This document shows positions 38,683 to 51,046 of a DNA stretch of 64,000 bases, piece after piece. Every line of letters starts with the position of its first letter. Position 1 is the stretch's first letter. The DNA is taken from contig NZ_WVTD01000006.1 in assembly GCF_009856825.1 (NCBI RefSeq), forward strand, positions 124,001 to 188,000, read 5' to 3'. A model generated the notes under the pieces. The model saw only the letters and a program-made list of their open reading frames with translations. It was not told where the DNA came from and ran no database searches. A program made the translations under genes and the position numbers. The stretch is from Novosphingobium silvae. GTDB taxonomy: Bacteria > Pseudomonadota > Alphaproteobacteria > Sphingomonadales > Sphingomonadaceae.

Positions 38683-40095
38683 ATGACAGCACCCGAAGCT
38701 ACCCCTGAACTCGATTTTGCCGAACAGGCGACGCAGGACGATCGGGCCTTCCTCGGCCATCCCAAGGGTCTGGGATACCTTGGCCTGGTGGAGGGTTGCG
38801 AGCGCTTCTCCTACTACTCGATGCAGACGCTGCTGACGCTGTACATGGTCAAGTACCTGCTGCAGCCGGGGCGGCAGGAAACCGTCATCGGCCTCGAATG
38901 GATGCGCACGCATCTGTTCTCGGGCATGCAGGGCCAGCCGCTCGCCTCGGAAATCTTCGGTCTCTACACCGCTCTTGTCTATCTCACGCCAATCCTGGGC
39001 GGCCTGCTGGCGGACCTGTGGCTCGGACGCCGGGCGGCCCTGATCGCTGGCTGCGTCATCATGTCCCTTGGTCACTTCCTCATGGCCTTCGAGGGCGCAT
39101 TCCTGCTAGCCCTCGGCTCGCTCGTGGTGGGCGTCGGCCTCTTCAAGGGCAACATCGCCAGCCAGGTGGGTGAACTCTACCGACCGGGCGACATTCGCCG
39201 GGCCATGGCGTTCCAGATCTTCTACATCTTCATCAACGTTTCCGTGATCGCTGCACCGCTGGTCTCGGGAACCCTTGGCGAGAAGGTCGGCTGGCACTGG
39301 GGCTTCGGCTTTGCGGGGGTGGTCATGGTCGTCGGGCTGCTGATCTACCTCGCCGCTCGGCGGCACCTGCCGGCCGACCCCGCGAAGGCTTCCAGGGAGA
39401 GCCAGCCCCGCGCCCGCTTCGAGACGGGAGACGGGCTGCGCCTTGCGGCAGTCCTGGTGCTTGTCCCCATCATGGCAGTCTCGCTGCTCACCAATCAGCA
39501 GATCTTCAACGCCTATCTCGTCTGGGCCGACCAGCAGTTCCAGCTCACGTTCCTCGGAACGAGCCTGCCGACCAGCTGGATGATCACGCTGGATGCGACG
39601 CTCAGCTTCTCGATGCTGGTGGCAGTGGCCGCCTTCTGGGCCTTCGTGGGCAAGCGCACGGGCCGCGAGCCGGACGAACTGGGCAAGATGATCATCGGCT
39701 GCGCCTTCATCATCTGCGGCGCACTGTGCCTCTACATGGCCGCGCTGACACAGGGTTCGGCCAGGATCGGGCTGTTCTGGCCGGTGCTGTTCCACCTCTT
39801 CAACTCGATCGGCTTCTCGCATCTCCTGCCGGTCAGCCTCGTCCTGTTCACACGTCTTGCCCCCAAGGCGCTCAACGCCTCGATCGTGGGCATCTACTAC
39901 CTGGCGTTCTTCGGGGCCAACCTCGCCGTGGGCAAGATCGGTACGCTGTTCGGGACCATGCCGGCGACCCAGTTCTGGCTGCTGCACGCGGCAAGCGCGA
40001 GCGTGGGCCTTGTGGGCTTCGGCGCGTTCAGGCTGCTTCTGGCGGGCAAGCTGATGCCCCGCTCACCCGGCCCCCGCTCACACCGCCAAGCCTGA
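38683..40095 (+). CDS. POT/PTR family proton-coupled peptide transporter
   Basis: POT transporters import di- and tripeptides with protons. The 470-residue protein has about 12 to 14 membrane helices. The first helix carries the signature EGCERFSYYSM (ExxERFxYY), and the GIVGxGLFKGN-type motif appears as VVGVGLFKGNIASQVGELY. The family FINVS and FG(A/F) segments are present. It probably takes up peptides released by the exported peptidases seen elsewhere in the window, which is conjecture. Its stop overlaps the next small gene as TGATG. Confidence 0.92.
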   Translation: MTAPEATPELDFAEQATQDDRAFLGHPKGLGYLGLVEGCERFSYYSMQTLLTLYMVKYLLQPGRQETVIGLEWMRTHLFSGMQGQPLASEIFGLYTALVYLTPILGGLLADLWLGRRAALIAGCVIMSLGHFLMAFEGAFLLALGSLVVGVGLFKGNIASQVGELYRPGDIRRAMAFQIFYIFINVSVIAAPLVSGTLGEKVGWHWGFGFAGVVMVVGLLIYLAARRHLPADPAKASRESQPRARFETGDGLRLAAVLVLVPIMAVSLLTNQQIFNAYLVWADQQFQLTFLGTSLPTSWMITLDATLSFSMLVAVAAFWAFVGKRTGREPDELGKMIIGCAFIICGALCLYMAALTQGSARIGLFWPVLFHLFNSIGFSHLLPVSLVLFTRLAPKALNASIVGIYYLAFFGANLAVGKIGTLFGTMPATQFWLLHAASASVGLVGFGAFRLLLAGKLMPRSPGPRSHRQA

Positions 40096-40271
40096 TGCCC
40101 GTCATCGGCTGCCTTCTGATCATCGTCCTGCCTTTGCTGGGACTGGCGGGAGGCGGCCTCCTCGCAGGAGCCGAAGGCGCGACATGGGGCGCCATTGCCG
40201 GCTTCGTCATCGCGGTTGCAGTCTTCGGCAGCGGCGTTTTCGCCTTGCTCAAGACGACGCGGCGGCGCTGA
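40095..40271 (+). CDS. Small two-helix membrane protein
   Basis: A 58-residue protein with two hydrophobic helices (PVIGCLLIIVLPLLGLAGGG and AIAGFVIAVAVFGSGVFALL) joined by a short loop and ending in KTTRRR. The ATG shares bases with the transporter stop (TGATG), so it is translated by coupling and may serve the transporter. No family recognised. It converges with the thioesterase gene 3 bases away. Confidence 0.75.
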   Translation: MPVIGCLLIIVLPLLGLAGGGLLAGAEGATWGAIAGFVIAVAVFGSGVFALLKTTRRR

Positions 40272-40274
40272 ACA

Positions 40275-41054
40275 TCAGCCAAACACCGCGACGGACTGCA
40301 TTCCTGCAATGGCGGGCACGCCCTCGCTGTTCCACTGCATGATGTGCTCGCTCGCCCCGCCATGCGCTGCATACCCGCTGGTCGAGCGGATCAGCCACCA
40401 ACCATCTGCCCCCGGCCGTGGATCGAGCATGTTGACGTGCCATTGCATCGAAGAGATCGGCACCTTCAGCCCGACCAGCGGCAAGACCGCCACCGGCAAT
40501 GCATCCCCGCACAGCAGGCATTCGAGCTGGGGATCGAGACCTTCGCGGTTCCGCAAGCGGATCCACCAGGCGAGGTCCGCTTCCCCCAAGGCCGACTTGG
40601 GCAGGGCGAACCGCGCTTCGAAGTGATTGCGCAGGAAGGCCGGGGCATTTTCCATCGGCACGGACCTTGCCTCGCCCGGCGCAATCAGGCCCCCGGGAAG
40701 CGGGTAATGGTCGAGGCTCAGCGCGCTCTCAATCTGGCGCATGAACACGAAGGCGGCAGTGAAGCCCACGCCTTCCAGGCCCGACAGTTCGACCGAGACC
40801 CATGTAGCGTTGCGCCCCTGCCGCAGCATCCGGGCCCGAGCCTCGATACGGCCCGCAAGCGGGCCGACCATCGACAGCTGTCCCGAGCGCAGCGGCGGAA
40901 GGCCCACCGCAGCGCCCTGTGCGGCCGCCAGTGCAATCGCCGAAGTCAGCCCGCCGTAAGCCGTGCGTCCCTGGAGCCAGTCCTGATCGATTTCGAGAAC
41001 AAAGCCGTTTTCCAGCGGCTCCGCTCTCGCCAGCATTTCTCCAAGCGACAGCAT
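40275..41054 (-). CDS. Acyl-CoA thioesterase family protein (double hotdog)
   Basis: A 259-residue TesB-like double-hotdog protein. The N-terminal half has WLQGRTAYGGLTSAIAL and the C-terminal half closes with WWLIRSTSGYAAHGGASEHIMQWNSEG, the typical second hotdog. Such enzymes release free acids from acyl-CoA. Its ATG shares bases with the stop of the CsaA-like gene (TGATG), making it the last gene of the propionyl-CoA operon, where it could clear stalled acyl-CoA. Substrate not determined from sequence. Confidence 0.88.
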   Translation of the reverse strand: MLSLGEMLARAEPLENGFVLEIDQDWLQGRTAYGGLTSAIALAAAQGAAVGLPPLRSGQLSMVGPLAGRIEARARMLRQGRNATWVSVELSGLEGVGFTAAFVFMRQIESALSLDHYPLPGGLIAPGEARSVPMENAPAFLRNHFEARFALPKSALGEADLAWWIRLRNREGLDPQLECLLCGDALPVAVLPLVGLKVPISSMQWHVNMLDPRPGADGWWLIRSTSGYAAHGGASEHIMQWNSEGVPAIAGMQSVAVFG

Positions 41055-41425
41055 CAGAACAGCCGCGAACCATCGGGCACGCGCTTGTCGGGCGAAAACA
41101 GCGTCACTCGCCCTTCCTCGTCCGCAAAGCCCAGCGTCAGGACTTCGGACACCGCTTTGCCGATCTGGCGCACGGGAAAGTTCACGACAGCGGCCACCTG
41201 CCTCCCGACCAGCTCCTCGGGCGCATAGAGCGCGGCCACCTGGCCCACGCTCTTCTTCTCGCCGATGGCCGGACCGAAGTCGATCCGTAGCTTGTAGCTC
41301 GGCTTGCGCGCGCCTTCGTAAACCTCCGCCGCGACGACTGTGCCGACGCGGATGTCGACTTTCAGGAACTCGTCGAAACCGATCGTCTCGCCCGCAGGCG
41401 CGGCGGGGTCATGGTCGAGATGCAT
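41054..41425 (-). CDS. csaA: CsaA-like tRNA-binding domain protein
   Basis: A 123-residue protein made only of the EMAP/tRNA-binding OB fold: FDEFLKVDIRVGTVVAAEVYEGARKPSYKLRIDFG, then VVNFPVRQIGKAVSEVLTLG. CsaA-type proteins bind tRNA-like structures and have been called secretion chaperones. It starts one base after the pccA stop and overlaps the thioesterase start, so it is cotranslated in the propionyl-CoA operon. The functional link to that pathway is unclear. Confidence 0.93.
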   Translation of the reverse strand: MHLDHDPAAPAGETIGFDEFLKVDIRVGTVVAAEVYEGARKPSYKLRIDFGPAIGEKKSVGQVAALYAPEELVGRQVAAVVNFPVRQIGKAVSEVLTLGFADEEGRVTLFSPDKRVPDGSRLF

Positions 41426-41426
41426 G

Positions 41427-43448
41427 TCACTCCATCTCGAGGATGATCGCGTCCACGGCAAGGCTTGCGCCCGGCGCCGCGTTGACGGACTTGACCACAC
41501 CCGCCTTCTCGGCGCGAAGGATGTTCTCCATCTTCATGGCTTCCACCACCGCGAGCGGCTGTCCCGCCTCTACCCTGTCGCCCTCGGTCACGTTGAGCGA
41601 GACCAGCAAACCCGGCATCGGGCAGATGAGGAACCGGGAAAGATCGGGCGGGATCTTCTCGATCATGTGCTGCGTATACCCTGCGAGGTGGGCGGGCAGA
41701 CAGGTCACCTTGTGGGCTGCCCCGCGCGTAGTCATCCGAAAACCCGTGCGAGTGACTTCGAGCTTGAGCGTCAGGTCCTCACCATCAACCTCGGCATCCA
41801 CGAAGCGGTCGCCCGGCGTATATTCGAGTTCAAGCTCCACTTCCTCGCCGTTCACCGTCAACAGGTCTTCGTCGAGTTCGACGGCATACGTGGTGCCATC
41901 GATGGTGATCGTCCACTCGCCCGGCGGGTCGAGCGGAGCGCCAAGCTGGCCCTCCACGCGGCGCGCGCGATCGGCCCTGGCCGTGGCAATGAACGCGGCG
42001 ATGGCGGCAAGCTTGACCTTGAGCTCGTCCGAGCCGGGTGCGCCGTGAAAGCCTTCCGGGTACTCCTCGGCGATGAAGCCGGTGGTCAGCTCGCCCGAGC
42101 GGAAGCGCGGGTGCTGCATGATGGCCGAGACGAAGTCGATGTTATGGCCCAGCCCTTCGATCTCGAAAGCGTCGAGCGCGGCGATCTGCTTGTCGGCGGC
42201 CTCGTCGCGCGTCTCGCCCCAGGTGATCAGCTTGGCGATCATCGGATCGTAGAACATCGAGACTTCGCCGCCTTCGTAGACGCCGTCGTCCACGCGGATG
42301 CCCTCGATACCCCGGCGCCCGTTTTCCTGGCCGTCGTCCGTCCAGCCTTCGACCGGCGGATTGTAGCGCACAAGGCGTCCGGTAGAAGGCAGGAAGCCTC
42401 GATAGGGGTCTTCGGCGTAGACGCGGTTCTCGATAGCCCAGCCATCGATCTTTACATCGTCCTGTGTCATCTCAAGCTTCTCGCCAGCAGCGACACGGAT
42501 CATCTGCTCGACAAGATCGACGCCGGTGATCGCCTCGGTGACCGGGTGCTCCACCTGCAGGCGGGTGTTCATCTCCAGGAAGTAGAAGCTCTCGCCGCTC
42601 GGGTCCGCGCCCGAGACGATCAGTTCCACCGTTCCGGCCGAATAGTACCCCACCGCGCGCGACAGGGCGACGCACTGCTCGCCCATGGCCTTGCGCATGG
42701 CAGGCGTGACGAAGGGCGACGGCGCTTCCTCCACCACCTTCTGGTGGCGGCGCTGGATCGAGCATTCGCGCTCGTTCAGGTAAAGGATGTTGCCGTGCTT
42801 GTCGCCGAGGATCTGGATCTCGATGTGGCGCGGGTTGAGGATGAACTTTTCGATGAAGACGCGGTCGTCGCCGAACGAATTCAGCCCCTCGCGCTTTACC
42901 GCCTCGAAACCTTCGCGCACGTCCTGCTCGCTATAGGCTAGGCGCATGCCCTTGCCGCCGCCGCCGGCAGACGCCTTCATCATCACCGGATAGCCGATCT
43001 CGGCGGAGATGCGCACCGCGTGCTCGGTGTCCGCGATCTCGCCGACGAAGCCGGGCACGACATTGACGCCCGCTTCCTTGGCCAGCTTCTTCGACTCGAT
43101 CTTGTCGCCCATTGCCGCAATCGCGCCCACGGGAGGACCGATGAACTCGATGCCCTCTGCGGCCAGGGCTTCGGCGAACGAGGTCCGCTCCGAGAGGAAG
43201 CCGTAGCCGGGATGAACCGCTTCGGCGCCAGTCTGCTTGCACGCCGCGATGATCTTGTCGGCGATCAGATAGGACTGCGCAGCCGGCGCCGGGCCGATGT
43301 GAACCGCCTCATCCGCCATCTGCACGAACGGCGCGCGCGCGTCGGCGTCGGAATAGACGGCGACCGTGGCAATGCCCATGCGACGCGCCGTCTTGATGAC
43401 GCGGCAGGCGATCTCACCCCGGTTTGCAATCAGGATCTTTTTGAACAT
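41427..43448 (-). CDS. pccA: Propionyl/acetyl-CoA carboxylase alpha subunit
   Basis: PccA carboxylates its own biotin with bicarbonate and ATP and hands the group to PccB. The 673-residue protein opens with the biotin carboxylase domain ([24 protein letters not shown]), with the ATP-grasp loop KASAGGGGKGMR and the active-site EMNTRLQVEHPVTE. A BT-type linker region follows, then the C-terminal biotinyl domain with lysine about 639 in EAMKMEN, 34 residues from the end. The start has GAGGTG at good spacing. It lies in a minus-strand operon with pccB, epimerase, mutase and bioB. Confidence 0.96.
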   Translation of the reverse strand: MFKKILIANRGEIACRVIKTARRMGIATVAVYSDADARAPFVQMADEAVHIGPAPAAQSYLIADKIIAACKQTGAEAVHPGYGFLSERTSFAEALAAEGIEFIGPPVGAIAAMGDKIESKKLAKEAGVNVVPGFVGEIADTEHAVRISAEIGYPVMMKASAGGGGKGMRLAYSEQDVREGFEAVKREGLNSFGDDRVFIEKFILNPRHIEIQILGDKHGNILYLNERECSIQRRHQKVVEEAPSPFVTPAMRKAMGEQCVALSRAVGYYSAGTVELIVSGADPSGESFYFLEMNTRLQVEHPVTEAITGVDLVEQMIRVAAGEKLEMTQDDVKIDGWAIENRVYAEDPYRGFLPSTGRLVRYNPPVEGWTDDGQENGRRGIEGIRVDDGVYEGGEVSMFYDPMIAKLITWGETRDEAADKQIAALDAFEIEGLGHNIDFVSAIMQHPRFRSGELTTGFIAEEYPEGFHGAPGSDELKVKLAAIAAFIATARADRARRVEGQLGAPLDPPGEWTITIDGTTYAVELDEDLLTVNGEEVELELEYTPGDRFVDAEVDGEDLTLKLEVTRTGFRMTTRGAAHKVTCLPAHLAGYTQHMIEKIPPDLSRFLICPMPGLLVSLNVTEGDRVEAGQPLAVVEAMKMENILRAEKAGVVKSVNAAPGASLAVDAIILEME

Positions 43449-44287
43449 GGCACCTCGAAGCCCCATTCGGGTTCTTGTTTGTTTGCGGTCGGAAAAAGGA
43501 ACTGCAACGCCTGTGGCGAAAGGACATGGTAGGCCGTCGCGTGGGTCAGATCTTCCCGCGCGGCGAGGCACACGAGCGGTCCGCCCGCGGCGGCCACCTG
43601 CCTTGCCGCTTGCGCCGTCTCCGGCCCCTCGTTCGAATAGGTGAGATACATTGGAGCGTTGCGCGGCCGGGCCTTGAGAAGCGAGGAGGCCGAGTGCGCA
43701 AGAGCGGCATCATCCCACCACAAGCTCGCATCTATTGCGGCGTAGCGTTGGAACAGGGCTGGCTCGCGCAGCCACGTCTCGACGATGAACAACCCCGCCA
43801 GCGATTCCCCTATCACGCCATTGTCGCCACTCGTGCGGTAGTTCGCCTCCACCAACGGCTTCACCTTGTCGCGCAGGAACGCGCGGAACAGGGCTGAACC
43901 TCCTGCCGTTGGATACTGCTTGTGCTGTGCGGCCGTGCCCGGACTGCCGATCAGTTCGGCCCGCCGATCCCTGCTCTCGATCCCGACGACGATGACCGGC
44001 AGCGAGCGCCCCCAGATCGCGTTGAGCGCACTGGTACCGGCGATGTGCAGGAAGTCCTGCGAAAGGCCTCCGTCGATGACGTAGAGCACCGGATAGCGCT
44101 TGTCCCCGGCTGCGTAGCCATCCGGCAGATAGACGTTGACCTGCCGCTGGTCGTCAGCGGCAAAATCAACGAGATGCGTTTGCCCGATCGTGATCGGGGT
44201 CGGCGCGGAAGGTGCGGCCCTCGCAACATGCGCGCCGGAAACGAGGCAGGCCAGAGCCAGCAGCATCAAGCCTGCCCGCTGGATCAC
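43430..44287 (-). CDS. Secreted esterase D-like alpha/beta hydrolase
   Basis: A 285-residue protein of the esterase D/siderophore-esterase-like family. The GTG start gives a good signal peptide ([23 protein letters not shown]) and overlaps the bioB stop as GTGA; ATG 44266 is the alternative. Key parts are [25 protein letters not shown], the elbow [11 protein letters not shown] (GxSxG) and a late histidine in THATAYHVL. It lies between bioB and pccA and overlaps pccA by 19 bases. An exported esterase inside this operon is unexpected; its substrate is unknown. Confidence 0.85.
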   Translation of the reverse strand: MIQRAGLMLLALACLVSGAHVARAAPSAPTPITIGQTHLVDFAADDQRQVNVYLPDGYAAGDKRYPVLYVIDGGLSQDFLHIAGTSALNAIWGRSLPVIVVGIESRDRRAELIGSPGTAAQHKQYPTAGGSALFRAFLRDKVKPLVEANYRTSGDNGVIGESLAGLFIVETWLREPALFQRYAAIDASLWWDDAALAHSASSLLKARPRNAPMYLTYSNEGPETAQAARQVAAAGGPLVCLAAREDLTHATAYHVLSPQALQFLFPTANKQEPEWGFEVPCSKRS

Positions 44288-45336
44288 TCGGCCGCTTCCA
44301 GCTTGGCGCAGCCCTTGGGCATGCGCTGGGCTTCGACCTGCGCGGGCGTCAGTTCGATCGCCATGGGCTTCAGCCCAAGCCGCGCGAACATCGCCATGTC
44401 GTTGTCGTCTCCGGCGTTGGGCGCGGTCAGCAGCTTGTCGCCGGTGAAGATCGAGTTGGCACCGGCCATGAAGCACATCGCCTGCGTCATCTCGGACATG
44501 GATTCGCGTCCCGCCGACAGGCGCACCATCGAACCCGGCATGGTGATGCGGGCGACCGCCACGGTGCGCACAAATTCCACGTCGTCGATCTTGGCCAGCG
44601 GGGTGTCGGCCAGCATGTCGCCCAGCACGGTGCCCTTCACCGGCACCAGCGCGTTCACCGGCACCGACTGCGGGTGGTCCGGGAGCGTTGCGAGCGTATG
44701 GATGAAGCCCACGCGGTCGGCGCGCGTCTCGCCCATGCCGACAATGCCGCCGGAGCACACGTTGATGCCCGCCATCCGCACGTTCGACAGCGTGTCGAGG
44801 CGGTCCTCCATCGTGCGGGTGGTGATCACCTGGTCATAGCGCTCGGGCGAGGTGTCGATATTGTGATTGTAGTAGTCGAGCCCCGCTTCGCTCAGCATGT
44901 CCGCCTGCTCGGGCGTGAGCATGCCCAGCGTCATGCAGGTCTCCATGCCCATCGCGCGCACGCCCTTCACCATCTCGATGATGGCGGGCATGTCGCGGTC
45001 CTTGGGGTTGCGCCAGGCGGCGCCCATGCAGAAACGGGTCGAGCCCTGGTCGGCCGCCTGCGCCGCACGCTGGAGCACCGCCTGCACTTCCATCAGCTTC
45101 GTCGCCTTGACGCCGCTTTCCGCGTGAACCGACTGCGAACAATAGCCACAATCCTCAACGCACCCGCCAGTCTTGATCGAAAGCAGCGTCGAAAGCTGCA
45201 CTTCGTCTGCCTTGTGGCTCGCGCGATGGACCTGCGCCGCACGAAAGACCAGTTCCGGGAACGGCAGGTCGAACAGGCCTGCGATCTCCTCGCGGGTCCA
45301 GTCGTTTCGGGGTGTGATGGCAGGGGTATCGGTCAT
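44284..45336 (-). CDS. bioB: Biotin synthase
   Basis: BioB is a radical-SAM enzyme that inserts sulfur into dethiobiotin. The 350-residue protein carries the CxxxCxxC cluster in [35 protein letters not shown] and the second-cluster region, all intact. GAGGA lies six bases before the second of two close ATGs, which is chosen. It sits between methylmalonyl-CoA mutase and propionyl-CoA carboxylase genes, and the latter enzyme needs biotin. No other bio gene is present in the window. Confidence 0.96.
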   Translation of the reverse strand: MTDTPAITPRNDWTREEIAGLFDLPFPELVFRAAQVHRASHKADEVQLSTLLSIKTGGCVEDCGYCSQSVHAESGVKATKLMEVQAVLQRAAQAADQGSTRFCMGAAWRNPKDRDMPAIIEMVKGVRAMGMETCMTLGMLTPEQADMLSEAGLDYYNHNIDTSPERYDQVITTRTMEDRLDTLSNVRMAGINVCSGGIVGMGETRADRVGFIHTLATLPDHPQSVPVNALVPVKGTVLGDMLADTPLAKIDDVEFVRTVAVARITMPGSMVRLSAGRESMSEMTQAMCFMAGANSIFTGDKLLTAPNAGDDNDMAMFARLGLKPMAIELTPAQVEAQRMPKGCAKLEAAE

Positions 45337-45407
45337 GATCATTCCTCAGCTGGCGAAAGCCAAACCAGCGCCATACGCGCCGATGCGGGCCTGATCCAGC
45401 GTCAGCA

Positions 45408-47558
<2,151 letters not shown>

Positions 47559-47613
47559 GTCCCGTCTTCCCGTTATTCCGCATCATCCGGGCAGAAGCCC
47601 GGACAGCGCATTC

Positions 47614-48051
47614 TCAGTGCGCCTCCTTGGGCGTCTCCATGATCTCGGTAAGCTGCCCGCCCATGTCCTTCGGGTGCACGAAGAAGATCGGCGTACCGTG
47701 CGCGCCGATGCGAGGCTCGCCCAGCACTCGCTTGCCGAGGCTCTCGAACCAGGCTTTCGCGGCATGGATGTCCGCGACTTCGTAGCAGATGTGGTGCTGG
47801 CCCCCGAGCGGGTTGCGCTCCAGCCACTTGCCGACCGCCGAATCGGCAACCGTAGGCTGGAGCAATTCAATCTGCGTACCCGCCGTTCCGCCTTCGCCCG
47901 GCGTGTTGACGAAGCAGACGCGCACCTGCTGGCTTTCGAGCACGAACGGCTCGGTCACGTCGGTCGCGCCCATCACGTCCCTGTAGAACGCGATAGACGC
48001 GTCAAGATCGGGCGTGGCAACGCCGATGTGATTGAGACGGCCGAGCTTCAT
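47614..48051 (-). CDS. mce: Methylmalonyl-CoA epimerase
   Basis: The epimerase interconverts S and R methylmalonyl-CoA between the carboxylase and mutase steps. The 145-residue VOC-fold protein has metal ligands H8 (LNHIGVATPDL), a histidine in GGQHHICYEV and a glutamate in LTEIMET near the end. Its ATG overlaps the thiolase stop as ATGA, so it is coupled to that gene. Family signature and context agree. Confidence 0.96.
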   Translation of the reverse strand: MKLGRLNHIGVATPDLDASIAFYRDVMGATDVTEPFVLESQQVRVCFVNTPGEGGTAGTQIELLQPTVADSAVGKWLERNPLGGQHHICYEVADIHAAKAWFESLGKRVLGEPRIGAHGTPIFFVHPKDMGGQLTEIMETPKEAH

Positions 48052-49241
48052 GCACCCGTCTCCGAGGCATTCTCGATCACCAGCGCGATGCCCTGCCCGC
48101 CGCCGATGCACATGGTGATCAGGCCGTAGCGGCCACCGACGCGCTTCAGTTCGTACATACACTTGATCGTGAGCATCGTGCCCGTGGCGCCGACCGGGTG
48201 GCCGATGGAGACGCCCGAGCCGTTCGGATTAACCTTCTGCGCATCGAAGCCGAGCGACTTTGCAACGGCCGCCGCCTGCGCCGCGAAAGCCTCGTTGCTT
48301 TCGATCACGTCCATCTGGTCGAGCGAGAGGCCGGCGCGCTTGAGGGCGATCGGCACCGCCTGGATGGGGCCCTCGCCCATGTATTCCGGCTCCACGCCCG
48401 CGTGCCCCCAAGCAACGATCCGGGCCATGGGCTTTAGGCCCCGGCTCTCGACCTCGGCGCCGGTCGCCAGCACCACGGCGGCGGCGCCGTCGTTGATGCC
48501 GCTGGCGTTACCGGCGGTGATCAGGCCCTCCTTCTTGAAGGCGGGCTTCATCTTTCCGAGCGTCTCGACGGTGGTGTCCTCGCGGACATGCTCGTCGGTA
48601 TCGAAGATCACGGTGCCCTTGCGGGTCTTCACCTCGACGGGGAGGATCTGCTCCTTGAAACGGCCTTCCGCGATGGCTCGTGCGGCGCGCTGGTGGCTGG
48701 TTGCCGCAAGCGTGTCCATATCCTCGCGGCTGATGCAGTGCCGCTCCGCCACGTTCTCCGCCGTGACGCCCATGTGGTAGTCGCCGATCGCGTCGGAAAG
48801 ACCCAGCGTCAGCGCGTCTTCCTGCGTGTTGGCGCCCATCTTCCGACCCCAGCGAACTCCGTGATCGTGATAGGGCACGTTCGACATCGATTCGGCGCCG
48901 CCCGCGAGGGTGATCGAGGCTTCGCCCAGCTTCATCATCTGCGCCGCCGAAACGATGGCCTGCACGCCCGAGCCGCAGAGCCGGTTAAGCGTAAGCGCGG
49001 GAACGGCAAGCGGCACGCCCGCCTTGATGCCGATCACGCGGGCCAGCATCTGATCGCGCGCACTGGTGGGCATGACCTGCCCGATCACGATGTGCTCGAC
49101 CCCCTCGGCCTCCACCCCGGCCCGCTCCAGAGCCTCGGCGGCGACAAGTGCGCCAAGTTCTGCGGGCATGAAGCCTTTAAGCGAACCGCCAAAGTCTCCG
49201 ACAGCCGTCCGTACTCCGCTGACGATGTAGACGTCTTCCAT
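48048..49241 (-). CDS. Acetyl-CoA C-acetyltransferase (thiolase)
   Basis: A degradative or biosynthetic thiolase condensing or splitting acyl-CoA. The 397-residue protein has the nucleophile cysteine in NRLCGSGVQA (about 89), the histidine in SIGHPVGATG and the second cysteine in MCIGGGQGIA. It lies between pccB and the epimerase in the propionyl-CoA operon. It may release propionyl-CoA from beta-ketoacyl-CoA or act in acetoacetyl-CoA metabolism; chain-length preference is not readable. Confidence 0.95.
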   Translation of the reverse strand: MEDVYIVSGVRTAVGDFGGSLKGFMPAELGALVAAEALERAGVEAEGVEHIVIGQVMPTSARDQMLARVIGIKAGVPLAVPALTLNRLCGSGVQAIVSAAQMMKLGEASITLAGGAESMSNVPYHDHGVRWGRKMGANTQEDALTLGLSDAIGDYHMGVTAENVAERHCISREDMDTLAATSHQRAARAIAEGRFKEQILPVEVKTRKGTVIFDTDEHVREDTTVETLGKMKPAFKKEGLITAGNASGINDGAAAVVLATGAEVESRGLKPMARIVAWGHAGVEPEYMGEGPIQAVPIALKRAGLSLDQMDVIESNEAFAAQAAAVAKSLGFDAQKVNPNGSGVSIGHPVGATGTMLTIKCMYELKRVGGRYGLITMCIGGGQGIALVIENASETGA

Positions 49242-49325
49242 GACCTGTTTCCAATCCCTTGCAGTGCGGGCGAGGTCCTATTCGGCTCCCGCCCGCGATC
49301 ACGGTACTCTCAAAAAGGCCATCCC

Positions 49326-50852
<1,527 letters not shown>

Positions 50853-50909
50853 CCGGATTCCCTTGTCCCAGTGATTCCAACCTGCGGTTCCAGCGAGGAA
50901 TGCGGCTCC

Positions 50910-50938
50910 TTAAAGGCATCTGGCACAAGTCAGGTCAA
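50910..50938 (-). promoter_or_regulatory. Promoter of the pccB operon
   Basis: On the minus strand TTGACC (-35, 50933-50938) and CTTTAA (-10, 50910-50915) are spaced by exactly 17 bases. It is located 58 bases upstream of the pccB ATG and right beside the palindrome at 50941-50962. Confidence 0.6.
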
Positions 50939-50940
50939 CC

Positions 50941-50962
50941 GTTTTAATCGCCCGGTTAAAAC
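50941..50962. promoter_or_regulatory. Palindromic operator candidate at the pccB promoter
   Basis: GTTTTAA (50941-50947) and TTAAAAC (50956-50962) form a perfect 7+7 bp inverted repeat with an 8-base spacer. It abuts the -35 box of the pccB promoter. The AT-rich arms stand out in GC-rich DNA and suggest a dimeric regulator of the TetR type; the protein is not identified. Confidence 0.55.
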
Positions 50963-51046
50963 AAATCACAGGTGAGCGCAGGCTATATCTGCCACGCGAT
51001 ATTGCGGCGGGAGGTTCGCAGACCCGCGCCCCCCCGCCGCCCGCGC

